64,000 bases of DNA from NCBI GenBank assembly GCA_027886185.1, contig WOAB01000124.1:2542001-2606000 (forward strand), in the 5' to 3' direction. This DNA is from Rheum nobile (lineage: Eukaryota; Streptophyta; Magnoliopsida; Caryophyllales; Polygonaceae). Made by a program: the position numbers and the translations under genes. Each line of letters begins with the position of its first letter. Positions within the stretch are counted from its first letter, which is position 1. Below are positions 33,840-45,162 of the stretch, in pieces. The notes under the pieces are model-generated. The model was given only the letters and a program-made list of their open reading frames with translations, ran no database searches and was not told the DNA's origin.

Positions 33840-35321
33840 ATGTCTACTCTCACTTTTTCTTCTACCCCCGCCATTGACGTCTCTGCTTTCACTGAGGAGC
33901 AACTCAATGCTCTCAAGCACTCCATTGAGATGCTCTAGGCTGCTAAGACTCTGCAATCCAAGGACACCACCACCATGGCTGATGTGGTGGAAATAGCCAA
34001 AGAGGCCACCTCCTCAATCGATGAGCTTCAAAAGGAACAGTCTCAGGAGGAACACCCTCAGGGGGAACAACCATCAGTGGAACAGCTCCAAGAAACTGAT
34101 GCCTCCAAGGAAATGGTGACCATCACTGAGCAAGAAGAAGAAGTTTACTCCCCTCCTAAATCAAAAGAAGTTGAAGAAGAAGAGGCCATGGCAGATGTAG
34201 AGGATGATCTAGGTCTTCATCCTCTGGAAATAGTGGAGCCCAGTCGCAAGCGCAAGCACACGATTGGCTCTGAGGATGATGAGAACCCAGAGGTTGAGTA
34301 CTTAGGGGAACAACGTGCCTCCACCGACTTCTCCACCCCAACTAAGTCTGCCGCCGGTGAGACTACTCCAGGAACCTTAAAGGCATATCTGCGATCTGTA
34401 AAGAAGATCGAAGCCAAGTCTGAACCCAAGAAGAAGGCCAAGCTGGAAGAAAAATCGGTTGATGGAAAAAAGATAATTCCCCATCTCCTCATCCCAGAAG
34501 GGTTCCTGGTCGCCAATGGCTTTGAAGATGTCTTGGAGAGGCTCAAGTTTCAGGGTTGGGAACACTTACTTTCCAGCCGTGTCTTGGCCAACTCAGATCA
34601 GATCAGGGAGTTCTACCGCTCTTTTCAACTCAACATCGCCGCCACTATGGTGGGAACAACGTCAATCGACGATGAAGATCTGTCCTTCACCGTGTCCAAG
34701 GTAGCTCGCCTGCTGTCCGTCTCTGCTGAAGGGTTCTGTGAAATCTCTGGAGAGAAGAACTCCGATGCTTTCAAAATGTCCAAGGAGGCTAGTGCTGAGA
34801 GGCTGTTCAAATCCAAAATTCCAACCACTCATGTGTCTGCCCTTACACTGTCTCAGAGAATTGCTCATCCCATTATCATAAAGGTTGTTGTTCCCAGGCA
34901 GGAGAAGAGGAACACCATCACTGCCACCGATCTGCTGCTGTTGGATAGGTTTTGGCACATGGAGAAGATTGATCTTCCTAGGATCATTCTACAACACATG
35001 GTCAAATGCAGTGCCAAGACTCATTCCCTTGCCTACCCAAATGTCATCAAGTTGATTCTGCAAGCAGAAGGGGCCTACAGAGCAGAAGGCGAAGTTTCCC
35101 TGGTCACTGAATTGGATATGGTGAATGTGAACAAAATGCAGTTTCAGGGAGACAGGAAGAGAACTCTGCATGTGTTTGATATTTTGAAGAAAGAAGCTGG
35201 AGAGGGAACATCTAAAGGTGCTTCTGTGCAAAGCCAGATGTTAGCTGAATTGCGTGAGATCAAAAACATCTTTTCACTACTTCTTGAGCATTTTCTCCAA
35301 AAGGAAGATTCTGAGTCTTGA
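33840..35321 (+). pseudogene. Sirevirus extra (envelope-position) ORF, one in-frame stop
   Basis: The frame opens at 33840. It meets a single TAG at 33936-33938 and is otherwise open to TGA at 35319-35321; an internal ATG at 33975 would give 448 aa. The N-terminal third is Glu/Gln-rich. The middle has basic stretches (PSRKRKH, PKKKAKLEEK) that could be nuclear signals. The C-terminal half, from LIPEGFL through RFWHMEKIDLPRI, resembles the 'putative plant transposon protein' domain. A short coiled coil ends the protein. No signal peptide or fusion-protein features are seen, so an envelope role is not supported. Confidence 0.75.
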
Positions 35322-35807
35322 GTGGACACCTTCTCTTATTCAGCCCGTCTTACCCTATTCTCTTCACTTTTACATGTTATCTTGTTTATGTGTTTGCATT
35401 TTGATTTTTTTTTGTAGCTGTTTGTCAAGTTGTTTCTACACTTTTGTAATCAATTCCCTGCTTGATATATATGAACTTGACTTTTGCTCTTACATGCTGC
35501 CTTAGTTATGTTGTTCCATTGTTTACTTTTGATCCTTTGATGATGCCAAAAGGGGAAAGTGTGGAAATTGTGCGATAACTCAGTTATGAGAGGTAACAGT
35601 TTACATTGTTCCTAATTCTTTATGAATTTCTGGACGATGCTAGTGTTGAGGGGGAACGATGATGCAACTTGAAGGTATGAATTGCAATTATTCATTTGAC
35701 ATAAAATTTTGCTTATACATTTAAAATGAGATACATGTTGATTAATATTACCTTGCTTAATACTCTGCTTTGATCGAACAATTTTTTTTCATGGGTTTGT
35801 CATCACC

Positions 35808-35820
35808 AAAAAGGGGGAAA
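35808..35820 (+). other. Polypurine tract
   Basis: AAAAAGGGGGAAA ends one base before the 3' LTR start and would prime plus-strand synthesis. Confidence 0.9.
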
Positions 35821-35821
35821 T

Positions 35822-36645
35822 TGTTGGAACCTTGACGTTCCCTCTGGTTTTGATGATGATAAACACCATTAGGTTTTACGTTTTATTGTTGTTCCTATGA
35901 GTTTCAGGTTTTATGAAAGGATAAAGGAACAATGGAAAACAGTGAAGAAGAGAAAGCAGAGAATCACAATGGAACGTTGTGGAAACAAGGAACAGTTCCT
36001 ATGCAAACAAGTTGGAAATCTGATAGCACGTGTTTCCTTTACAAGGAAAGTTCTATTTATGGAAACAACGTATCTGATGAACAATACAGACCACAGAGAG
36101 ATTCCAGTTGTTCCCAGATCGACTCGTTTATACAAGGAAACAAGATTTCGAGTTTTACTTGGAAACGAAGAAGAAGATATTGAGTCTTAGGAAAGTGTAT
36201 ACAAGGAAACTATGTGTTTACCAGCTTTAGTATTTATTTGGAAACGTAGTTGTTCATAGTTACCATATATGACTGTTGTTAGATATTTGGAAATATAATT
36301 TTTGTTAGACCCTATATATAGATGAGAACTGTCTTGGGGAAAGACATTTCAGCTATTGTCATCAAGCATACGAAGGAATTCTTGTGAACTGAGATCAAAG
36401 GTTCAAGGCAAGGTACGGGTAGTTCTTGCTAAGGATTTAGTTTTTGTGTTCTTTTGTTTCTTAGAGTTGATTGCACTCAAAGTCTTTAACCTAGGGTATA
36501 GGTAGATATAAGACTTGTGAGATTGTACAATTCTTAATAATACAAGTATTTGTTTTTGGAATTTACTTGTTACTTTGAATCTCTATATTCCGCTGCCCAG
36601 AGAACAGTCATATTGTTCCCTGTTTAACACACTAACGATTCAACA
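35822..36645 (+). repeat. 3' LTR of the Sirevirus
   Basis: This 824-bp repeat is uninterrupted and gives the reference sequence used to delimit the insertion in the 5' LTR. It is followed by the ATGTT duplication. Confidence 0.95.
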
Positions 36646-37352
36646 ATGTTTGTTTCTGTAGTTTTTTGTTTAATACAAAAATAATAATTTCATTTTAAAA
36701 AATACCATATTGGAATAAGTGCATATCTTGTGGTTTTGATGAATTAATACAACTATTAAAAAAAATGAACCAAATACAAAAAGTAAAATTAATTTTCAAA
36801 AAAGTGATACATATAGCATGAACCAAAGGAGAGATTAATAGAAAAGTTCACATTTATGTTTTTCGTTCTTTTCGTTTCTACACCATGATACTCTTATTGG
36901 ATGAATCGTTTGACATCACCTTCGGATCTTGCCTTTAATTATCACATGCAATGTCCATTATAACGCAAGCATATAAAAAATAGCATAAAGTTAGTGTATA
37001 ACCAAGAGCATCTATGTACACCACTTCTACAGTTCTGCTTAGAAAAGATGTTGCACCAATTGAATTATCTTACTGTGTGATTTAATTGGGTTTCCCTCTT
37101 TATTTTGTATATCCTTGCAAGTTGCCCACCACACCTATCAACCTCATAAAGGAAAAAGGAAAAAACAAATTAACACCATTTTGGCACAAAAAAATAGTCA
37201 TTTATAGTTCGATGGTGCCAATTACTCATATTTATAGGCCTCTATATGTTTGGTGTTTATGGTTTGATTTGTAATTAGAAAATAATATAAAAACAAAAAT
37301 GAATGTAACACATAGCTAGAGAATGTTCTTTAAGCTCGGAAGTGAATGAAAG
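36646..37352. other. AT-rich spacer, no gene seen
   Basis: No ORF of interest or recognisable element was found. The last about 130 bp (37226-37329) are one copy of a direct duplication also present at 43992-44090. Confidence 0.6.
37226..37329. repeat. Left copy of about 100-bp direct duplication flanking the LINE
   Basis: The stretch containing GGTTTGATTTGTAATTAGAA and GAGAATGTTCT is repeated with modest divergence at 43992-44090 on the other side of the LINE. Confidence 0.75.
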
Positions 37353-37395
37353 TTGAAGAGAATTTTTTTTATATAAAGTAAAAATTAGACCGAAA

Positions 37396-40300
37396 ATCAC
37401 AGACGACACGGTTTCTCAGTCTATAGCATCATTGCAGATGAGAACAAAAAACTCCAAATTGGCTTGAATATCTTCCAAAGAACTTTGCTGCCCCAGCTTC
37501 GCAATACAGTCGGCCACAACATTTGTTCTCGAAAGACATGAAAGATCTGCACTGAAGAAAACAGTTGTAAAACACAAAGGATATCAGAAATTAAAATTTC
37601 AATATCCCAATGACAGTGCCAGATCTTTTTCAGGACGTTTACACTAGTAAGGTTGTCGCATTCAATATGAATGTTGTTAAGACCTAATGCATAGGCTGTA
37701 ACCAGAGCATTCCTGACTGCAAGTGTTTCCGTTTTTAAAGGGGTTGATATTCCACACTTTTCTCCAAAAATGTGAATTGGTTCGCCTTTGCTATTTCAGA
37801 ATATGAATCCATAGCTAGAGTCACCATTAGTCTTGGTAGATCCATCTGTATTAATTTTAACAACATTATCCGGAGTTTTTTTCCATTTCTTCTTTGGTCG
37901 TCTATTCTTGTTGTTATTGTTCGTTTTTTTGTTTAGGTTCTTCTAGACAATCTGGGTTCCATGTCTTTGTTTGTTTTCAGTTATGGATTTGATTTTTAAT
38001 GAAAATAGGTATATCTTTTATCAGGTCAGTATCATTACTTGGTCTCCCAAAACTTTATTGGTTTCTATAGAACCAGATTCCCCACCAAGAGACTGCCAAT
38101 TCTACAAATTGTGCTTTATCAATTTTCTATTGAATTTCCTCAATAATTTTAGAGGTTTTTTTGTTACCTATATTTAGGGTTCTAATAATTCCATGCGTGT
38201 GGTTGTTCATTTTTTCTATGGTTTTTAGTGTATGACTACACTGGAATAATATGTGATTAGAATCTTCATTTTGTGCATTACACCGGACACATCTCTGAGG
38301 GAGTGTTACTCCTTTTTCAGCTAGTCTGGCTTTGGTTAGAAGTCCATTTTTCATAATTTTCCAAAGGAATTTTTTTACTTTAGGATAAGTATCCAATTTC
38401 CAAATCCACGAAGAGTCATACGATGTATATCTTTTGTTTTTGTTGATCATATCCATGACAAATTTTGTGGAAAACCATCCATTCTTACTAGCTTCCCAAT
38501 ACATTCTGTCATGTATATTGTTTAAGGGTATTGGAATGGATATTATTTGTTTAGATATCTGAGTTGGTAGAATTTGTTCAATATTTTCCTTGTTCCATGT
38601 ATTATTTGGTAGAATAAAATCTGCCACCAAAACATCTTTATTCTGAGTTGGTTGTATGTTTATAATGTCACATAAAGGAGTTGTAGAGAACCATGTATCA
38701 GTCCAGAATTTAATGATTCTACCATTTCCAACTTGCCAAATGAGTCATTTTTTTTAATTTGTCCAGAATTTCAATCATTTTGGACCACTGCCAAGAACAA
38801 TTTCCTTGTTTCTCATAATGTAAGATATGTTGTGTTTTTAGGTATTTTTTGGTTATAATTTTCACCCAAAAATTATTTGGTTCGGCCAAGATTTTCCACA
38901 ACAATTTAAATTGTAGTGCTTTGTTCATATCATTTTCTTTTCTCAATCCAAGTCCTCCTTGTTGAGTTGGTTTACAAATCTGATCCCAACCTATAAGAGG
39001 TTTGTATGAGGGGTCCTTATTCCAGAAAAAGGTTTTGTTTAGTTTATCCAGTTCATTATGGGTATGTGTTGGTAACATGAAACTTTGCATCAGGTAGTTA
39101 GGTCTAGATGCAATGTTTGCTTTGATTAGTATTGTTCTCCCTACTTGAGATAAGGAATTTGCTTTCCATTTAGTTAGTTGTTGTTGTGTACTAATCAAAA
39201 GATCAACAAATGTATTAGAATTGACTCTACCATTAATGATAGAACATCCTAGATATTTTTTAAGGGATATCATGTTTGTTATTGTAAGTATTCCTTGGAT
39301 TGCCAATTTTTTTGTAGTGGTTACCTTCTTCGTAACTTGGAAGGCAGATTTATGAAAGTTTACTTTTTGTTTAGATATTTTACAGTATTCATCCACTATG
39401 TCCTTGATTTCTTTACAGTTTTCTTGTTTGGCTTTTGAAAATATCATAATGTCATCCGCAAAAGCCAAAAAAGGAATCCTAGTTCCATGTCTAGAGGTTT
39501 GAAAGTCGATAGGTTTTCTATGTCTATCAGATGCTCGTTGTAGTTTTCGAACTAGGATTTCAGATCCTAAAATAAAGAGAAAGGATGATAGGGGGTCTCC
39601 CTGTCTAAGTCCTCTTGTTGGTTTGAAAATTTCCGTAGGGCCATTGTTGACTAGCACTGAAAATGATACAGTCGTAATATATTCTCTAATCCAGTTGATA
39701 AAAAAATTCATGGAATCCAAATTTTTTCATGATTTGAATAATAAATTTCCATTCAATTCTATCATAGGCTTTTTCCATGTCAAGTTTAAGAGCTATGAAT
39801 CCTTCAGTTCCTTGTTTGATTTAAAAGAATGAAAAATTTCACGAGCTATTAAAATATTATCTTGAATAGCTCTGTTAGCTACAAAGGCTCCTTGCAAAGG
39901 ATAGATTAATTTTTCCATAGTAGTTTTCAGTCTTGTTAATATTTTTGATATAATCTTATAAATTATAGAACATAGACAGGTCTATAATGGTTAGTAGAGT
40001 TAGGATTATCGCATTTTGGTATTAAACAATATAAATATATGATTGATTTGTTTGAGTAATTTTCCTGATAGGAAAAAACTCTTAACTGCTTGAATCACAG
40101 AAGGACCTACAATATCCCAATATTTTTGATAGAATTCTGCTGTCATACCATCTGGTCCTGGAGATTTATCCGACCCAATGTCAAAAACAACCTTCTTGAT
40201 CTCTTCATTAGAGACATTTCTTGTTAGTTCTATATTTTCCTCTGTTGAGATTTCAGATTGAATTAGTTTAAGGTTCTCCCGAAGTAAGCTCTCATTCATT

Positions 40301-41565
40301 TCTTCACTTCTGAATCTCTTTATGAAATCATTCCTGGTTTTATTTTTAATATTTTCTTCACCAATAATGCTAGTTCCTTCTTGGGATTTGATTTTCTTTA
40401 TGATTTTTCTATTCCTTCTTCCACTAGCTATTTTATGAAAATAGCTAGAATTAGTATCATTGAATTTGATATGTTTCACTTTTGCTCTTTGATTCCAATA
40501 AATCTTCTGGAAACAAAGTAGTTTTTTTTTTCAATTATTCTATTTTGTTTTTGTATTAAATTCCAATAAATTGTTATTAGAATTTGTACAGATTTCTATT
40601 TGAATTTCAGAGAGTTGTTTCTCAATAGTTTGGAGTTGGGTGAACACATTACCAAATGTACTTTTGTTCCAAATTTTAGCATGTTTGTTTAGTAGCTTTG
40701 TCTTGGATACTAGATTATACATTCTAGATTCATGATAGTTTGTTCTCCAAGCTTGTTCGACGACGTTTCTAAAGTCCTTTCTGGTCATCCAATTTTTTTC
40801 AAATTTGAAGGGTTGATTTTTGAAAGGAATTGTCGTAGCTAATTCAATGGATATTGGACAATGGTCAGAGCTAGTAAATGCATAATGTTTGGTACATATA
40901 TTTGGATACCATTGCAAGATCTGGTGATGAATTAGAACTCTATCCAGTTTTTTATAGATATTATCAATCTCAGTTTTGTTTTTTCTCCAGGTAAAGGTAT
41001 TTCCTTGTATTGGTATATCTAGTAATTCACATTCATTTTTAAATTGTCTTAATCTCGCTAATTTATTCATTTTTTTTGGGGGGGGGGGGGGGGGGGGGGG
41101 AACCCCAATTTTTCAGTTGGATCTTGTATTTCATTAAGGTCACCCATAATAATACAAGGGTAAGTACTATTTTTAATAAATGTGGTAATGGTTTCCCAGA
41201 ACTCATTTTTACTGGCTTCATTCGGTGGGGCATATGCGAGAATAAGCAAGGCTTTAATATTTTTGGACAGACTTGTATACTTTATACTGACAAATCTAGG
41301 TTCAGTTTTGTCAAGTTCAAGAATTTCATTTGTGAGCTGATACATTTTCCACATGACACAGATGCCACCAGAGAAACCAATGGCAGGAACACAGTGGAAT
41401 TGGTCAAAACCAGATTTTTTTCCAAAGTTTGTCGCTATGCTCTTTGTTCGTTCTTGTTTCAAATAATGCGAGTAATTGGATCCTTTCAATTTTGCAAAAG
41501 GATTCAATGTTCATCCAAATGGTTTTTTTACCAATCCCTCGACAGTTCCAGATTGTGAGCTTCAT
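37396..41565 (-). pseudogene. LINE ORF2: endonuclease, reverse transcriptase, RNase H
   Basis: Reading from 41565, the endonuclease opens with MKLTIWNCRGIG. After a frameshift near 41405 it continues with AIGFSGGICVMW and IIMGDLNEI, then hits the poly-C/G tract. TWRKNKTEIDNIYKKLDR and FTSSDHCPI follow. The RT has SDKSPGPDGMTAEFYQ, PLQGAFVANRAIQDN, GLRQGDPLS and the catalytic LAFADD. A C-rich domain near 38300 (RCVRCNAQNEDSNHILFQC) is the zf-RVT region. A final block at about 37850-37440 has the RNase H D-E-D layout (DSSYGF, TETLAVRNAL, IECDN). Frames change at least six times, so it is inactive. Plant L1 elements commonly have this RNase H tail. Confidence 0.85.
41078..41100 (+). repeat. 23-base poly-G run
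   Basis: An uninterrupted run of G follows seven T. It lies inside the LINE endonuclease region, where it replaces several codons, and may be a sequencing or assembly weak point. Confidence 0.95.
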
Positions 41566-43981
41566 AAAAAAACAATGAAATGATTGCCCCGTGTCCAAAG
41601 ACAATTAGGGGACTTGTTTCCAGGGTAGTGATGTGGGTTCATATAACACATGTATGCAACAAGACGTTCATAGGTAAATTGTTAGTTCATAATTTGGTTA
41701 ATTTGTATGGTTTCACAACTACCATTTTATAGATTCCCGGGTTTGTAAATCTTACAAGGAGAGCTCCAATAAAAATATCACTTTAGAGAAATGGTAAAAA
41801 GAAATTCAAAGTGTTCACTATTCTTTATTCTGTATTTTGTCGTGTAGTCAAACGATTTAGCAATACTATCTGAGATATAATTCCAGAGAGTAAGTAAATC
41901 AAAGACAAAAATGATAAAAAGATAATTAATCCTTCCAATCCACATACAAGGATCATTTTGCACATTTTGTTCAATTGTTCTAATACATGATTCCACAAGC
42001 CTGTAATAACACATAAGAGAACAAATTGATCTGGAAGAGATGAGAGTCAAAGTCAGAGATGGCAGGTCATGCTAAGAACCAAATTTCTCAAAATTTAGGT
42101 TCCGATAACGATTGTTCAGAGGGTAAGTTGTCAAATGATGATTTTTACCATTACTCCATTTTTCATAGCAAGATTTGTTCATGAGTTGAAGGTTCATTCT
42201 TGGTGTTATTTCTCTTTTGCTCCTTGGATTCTTTTTCTGTTTTTTACCTTCATTGGTGCTGGCCAAGAAAAGCCATGAAATCCAATCCAAAGCATCCTGG
42301 TACACATGTCTATTGAAAAACTCATCAAAGTGAAGTCTGAAGTGAACAAGCACACAAGAAGTCAAACTCTGATGCATAGCAGTAGGAACATCAACTAGAA
42401 GAAAATTCCTATGTAGAATTTCAGTAACGATCAATCCCCAGAATTGTTTGTTCAGAGAGTTATGGTTCAATTTGTCGTTTTTGTTCAAGTGCCTATCCTT
42501 AGTCTGATGTTGTCTTGGAAGCAAATGGGTGCACTAGATTCCAGCAGTAGAAACAACTTGACTCATTAGGCAAATTATTCCCTGGATCCATTTCAAATGA
42601 AGAAGATTAGTAGATAGAGTAATACACAATATATTGTAAAAAAACAGGTTCAAAGGTGCCTTAGAAGGATCAAATTGTAAAGCAAATTCGTCAACATGCT
42701 TGTACACAAAATAATGGTAATATTTCATAGAATGAGCCGGGGTACGGGTGCAAAGTTATGAAGTTCTAACGATAAAAATCGTTTGAAGGAGAAGGTAGAG
42801 ATCATAATGGTTCAGAATATGATTGTTCATATCATCCAAAGATTGATACGCCAATAAAAAGGTCATAAGGTATGGTACATAAATTATGTCATTGAGCGTA
42901 TATTCAGGAGGTTTACTTAAGGAAACATCCAAAACCAACTGCATACACAACAACATAATGAAGGAACACACAAACAGAAAGCGAGACATGGATGAAAATA
43001 TAATTTAATCATAGTTATTGTTCAGATACAAAAAGGTCTGATAAGAATGCAAGTTTTTTAGACTAGCAAAGACAATGAGATTCCGATAGTAGGTGGTCGC
43101 TTTTAGAGGGTAAGTGGTCTCATCAACAGAATACAACACAAAAATAATCCAATTCACACACAAAAAATAGACAGACGAAGTCGGAGAAAGGTTATCAAAT
43201 AGAGATTCAAACAGGAAAGAGATAAAACAATGAAACCTGGCCAATCGAAAGTTATCCATGGGAATGCTAGCCCCTGAAAGTTGTTTGGCAGAGCGAATCA
43301 CCACGCTGAGCTGTTGAGCAACATTCTACCAGCATCACCGCAGCTCTTGGTCAACCACAACTCGAGACCAGTTCCAGCAGACGCAAGAACACCCGAGATA
43401 GATCCACCTAGAGCATTTTTCAACGGGAACCCAGAGATCTGGAGGGCGATGGTTGTTCGCTTCGTCGCAGGCGAGATGGGGCTCGACTTCAATGGTAAGG
43501 TTGAATATGAAGGGAAAGAATGTCAGACAAGCTTTAGGAGAAGCCAGCCGATACAGAGAGTGGTTCAATGTCGAGATCATGAGCGAATTTGGGGAGGGGG
43601 GGGGGTCAGCGACATCTGGATCGAGATGGAGCTTGCTGAGAGTGAAGCAAGCGAAGTTCGGGATGAACGGGGGAACGACGATGGTTTGGGGAGGGAGGTC
43701 GACAAACTAGGTTTATTAGTAGGATTGAGGGTGGGAATCTGGATCTGAAGTAAATGGGGATGCAGAAGGCAAGTTTTCCATGGTTTGGAGAGGTTGAAAA
43801 CCATCCAGAACCAATTCATGGTGCAAGATCTGGCTAGAGAAGCAGCTTTGATGAGGGAGGTCAGGGATTTGGGCATCAAGGAAAGGGGTAGAGGTGCACG
43901 GCGGCGACCGACTGTTGTCTAGGGTTTCATTTTGCAAAGGGAGCGTTTTCATTTTTGGGAAATGCATCAATTTGAAGAGAA

Positions 43982-45162
43982 CTATCTATTCTCTTATTTA
44001 TACGCATCTATACATTTAATATTTAAGGTTTGATTTGTAATTAGAAAATAACATAAAAACAAAAATGAGTGCATATGTAGAGAATGTTCTCTAAATATCA
44101 AGGAGTTGCGCTCTATTTGGATAACTGAAAGTGAGGTTATTAGGGAGTGAAGTGAGTGTAGGGTAAAGAGAATTCTCTATCCTCGCCCCAACAGACATAT
44201 AATACAAAAATTAAAATTAAAATATTTATCTCCATTTACATTCACTTTCACTCAAGCTCTAATATGTGAAGCCTAAATTGCACAAATTACCTCATACTAA
44301 TAAATTATATGGAAAAGATATGAAACCATGGGTTAACGATAAATATGTCATCAAACAAAACTCTAAAAAGCTATATTAATACTCAATACCATCTCGTTTC
44401 TCGGTCTAAATCGGCTGTCCTACTTCGGTGTCCGAAACGGTGTTTCAATCATTCTGATTGGTCCATAATTCATTTCTAACTTTTTATTAAACAAGTGCAT
44501 GATTTTTTATAATTTTTTCACCGATCAAAATGAATAGGACACTACTTGAGACACCAAAATATGACAGAAGATTTGAACCGCTCTTTTCTTTGGTAAAACT
44601 CCATACCATCTCTAAATACTACACTTTTGGAAAAATACTCCCTATCATCTGCACTACACTTTAATGACAAATAATAATTTTGAACCTTCAAAGACTAGTT
44701 CGCTACAGTATATTTATTCTTCGTTGCCTACTCTTATGATATTTTTAACATTTTTTCAACTAATTCTTAACCTTTTCTAAAAATATAAGTCTTGCACAAT
44801 TAATAACTTTTAACTTGTATGAAAAAATAGGTGTTTCTGACAAAACTTGTTAGTTTTATGTGCAATTTTGTAGGCCTTTTTACATTTGCGGGTGGAGTTT
44901 TGTATTTTTAGTTTTTACACTTTAGTCACTACAGAAATGTAATTTTTATGAGTCAAGTTTCAACCAACCGACCCACAAAAGTCCAATCTTCCGTTCTCGG
45001 CTTGCCCAAGTCGCCCTATCAATCTCTCATTATACAATTTTCGGGAAGGGGAAGCAAATCTCTGAATTTACATCTTCGATCTTCCCGTATTAAGCCCCCA
45101 AAATATCGCTTTACATTGACGGCGAGAGAGAGAGATATTGTTGCAAGAGATAGTCGAGGGGA
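43982..45162. other. Spacer upstream of FTSH4
   Basis: It contains the right copy of the LINE-flanking duplication (43992-44090). AT-rich sequence without a recognisable gene follows, and the last about 200 bp should hold the FTSH4 promoter and leader. A GA-rich stretch (gagagagagaga) lies at 45123-45134, just before the start codon. Confidence 0.5.

Larger units (their letters stand above)
22208..36645 (+). mobile_element. Copia retrotransposon, Sirevirus (SIRE/Maximus) type, nested
   Basis: Two matching LTRs begin TGTTGGAACC and end ATTCAACA. The element is bounded by a perfect 5-bp duplication ATGTT (22203-22207, 36646-36650). It has a tRNA-Met type primer site, gag with two zinc knuckles, PR-INT-RT-RNH pol order, an extra ORF after pol and a polypurine tract. 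Large gag and a post-pol ORF are Sirevirus traits. By eye the LTRs differ at about two dozen positions over about 815 aligned bases, plus a 12-base indel. Three solo LTRs of other elements interrupt it at 22847, 25390 and 31053. Several stops and frameshifts make it non-autonomous. Confidence 0.92.
37363..43971 (-). mobile_element. L1-type LINE with RNase H, decayed
   Basis: A 10-bp target duplication TTGAAGAGAA flanks it (37353-37362, 43972-43981). The low-coordinate end starts with a T8 run, the complement of a short poly(A) tail. ORF2 remains (endonuclease, RT, zinc knuckle, RNase H) are all on the minus strand. The 5' part (41605-43971) has only short ORFs. Nothing in it resembles the usual zinc-knuckle ORF1, so that part is either untranslated leader or a decayed ORF1. 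Confidence 0.85.

Noticed and set aside
33840..35321. Retroviral envelope gene
   Set aside because: Position fits, but there is no signal peptide, membrane anchor or cleavage site; the domain is a plant transposon-associated one.
43281..43748. 155-codon plus-strand ORF
   Set aside because: It lies opposite the LINE 5' region, contains a translated poly-G stretch and resembles no protein.
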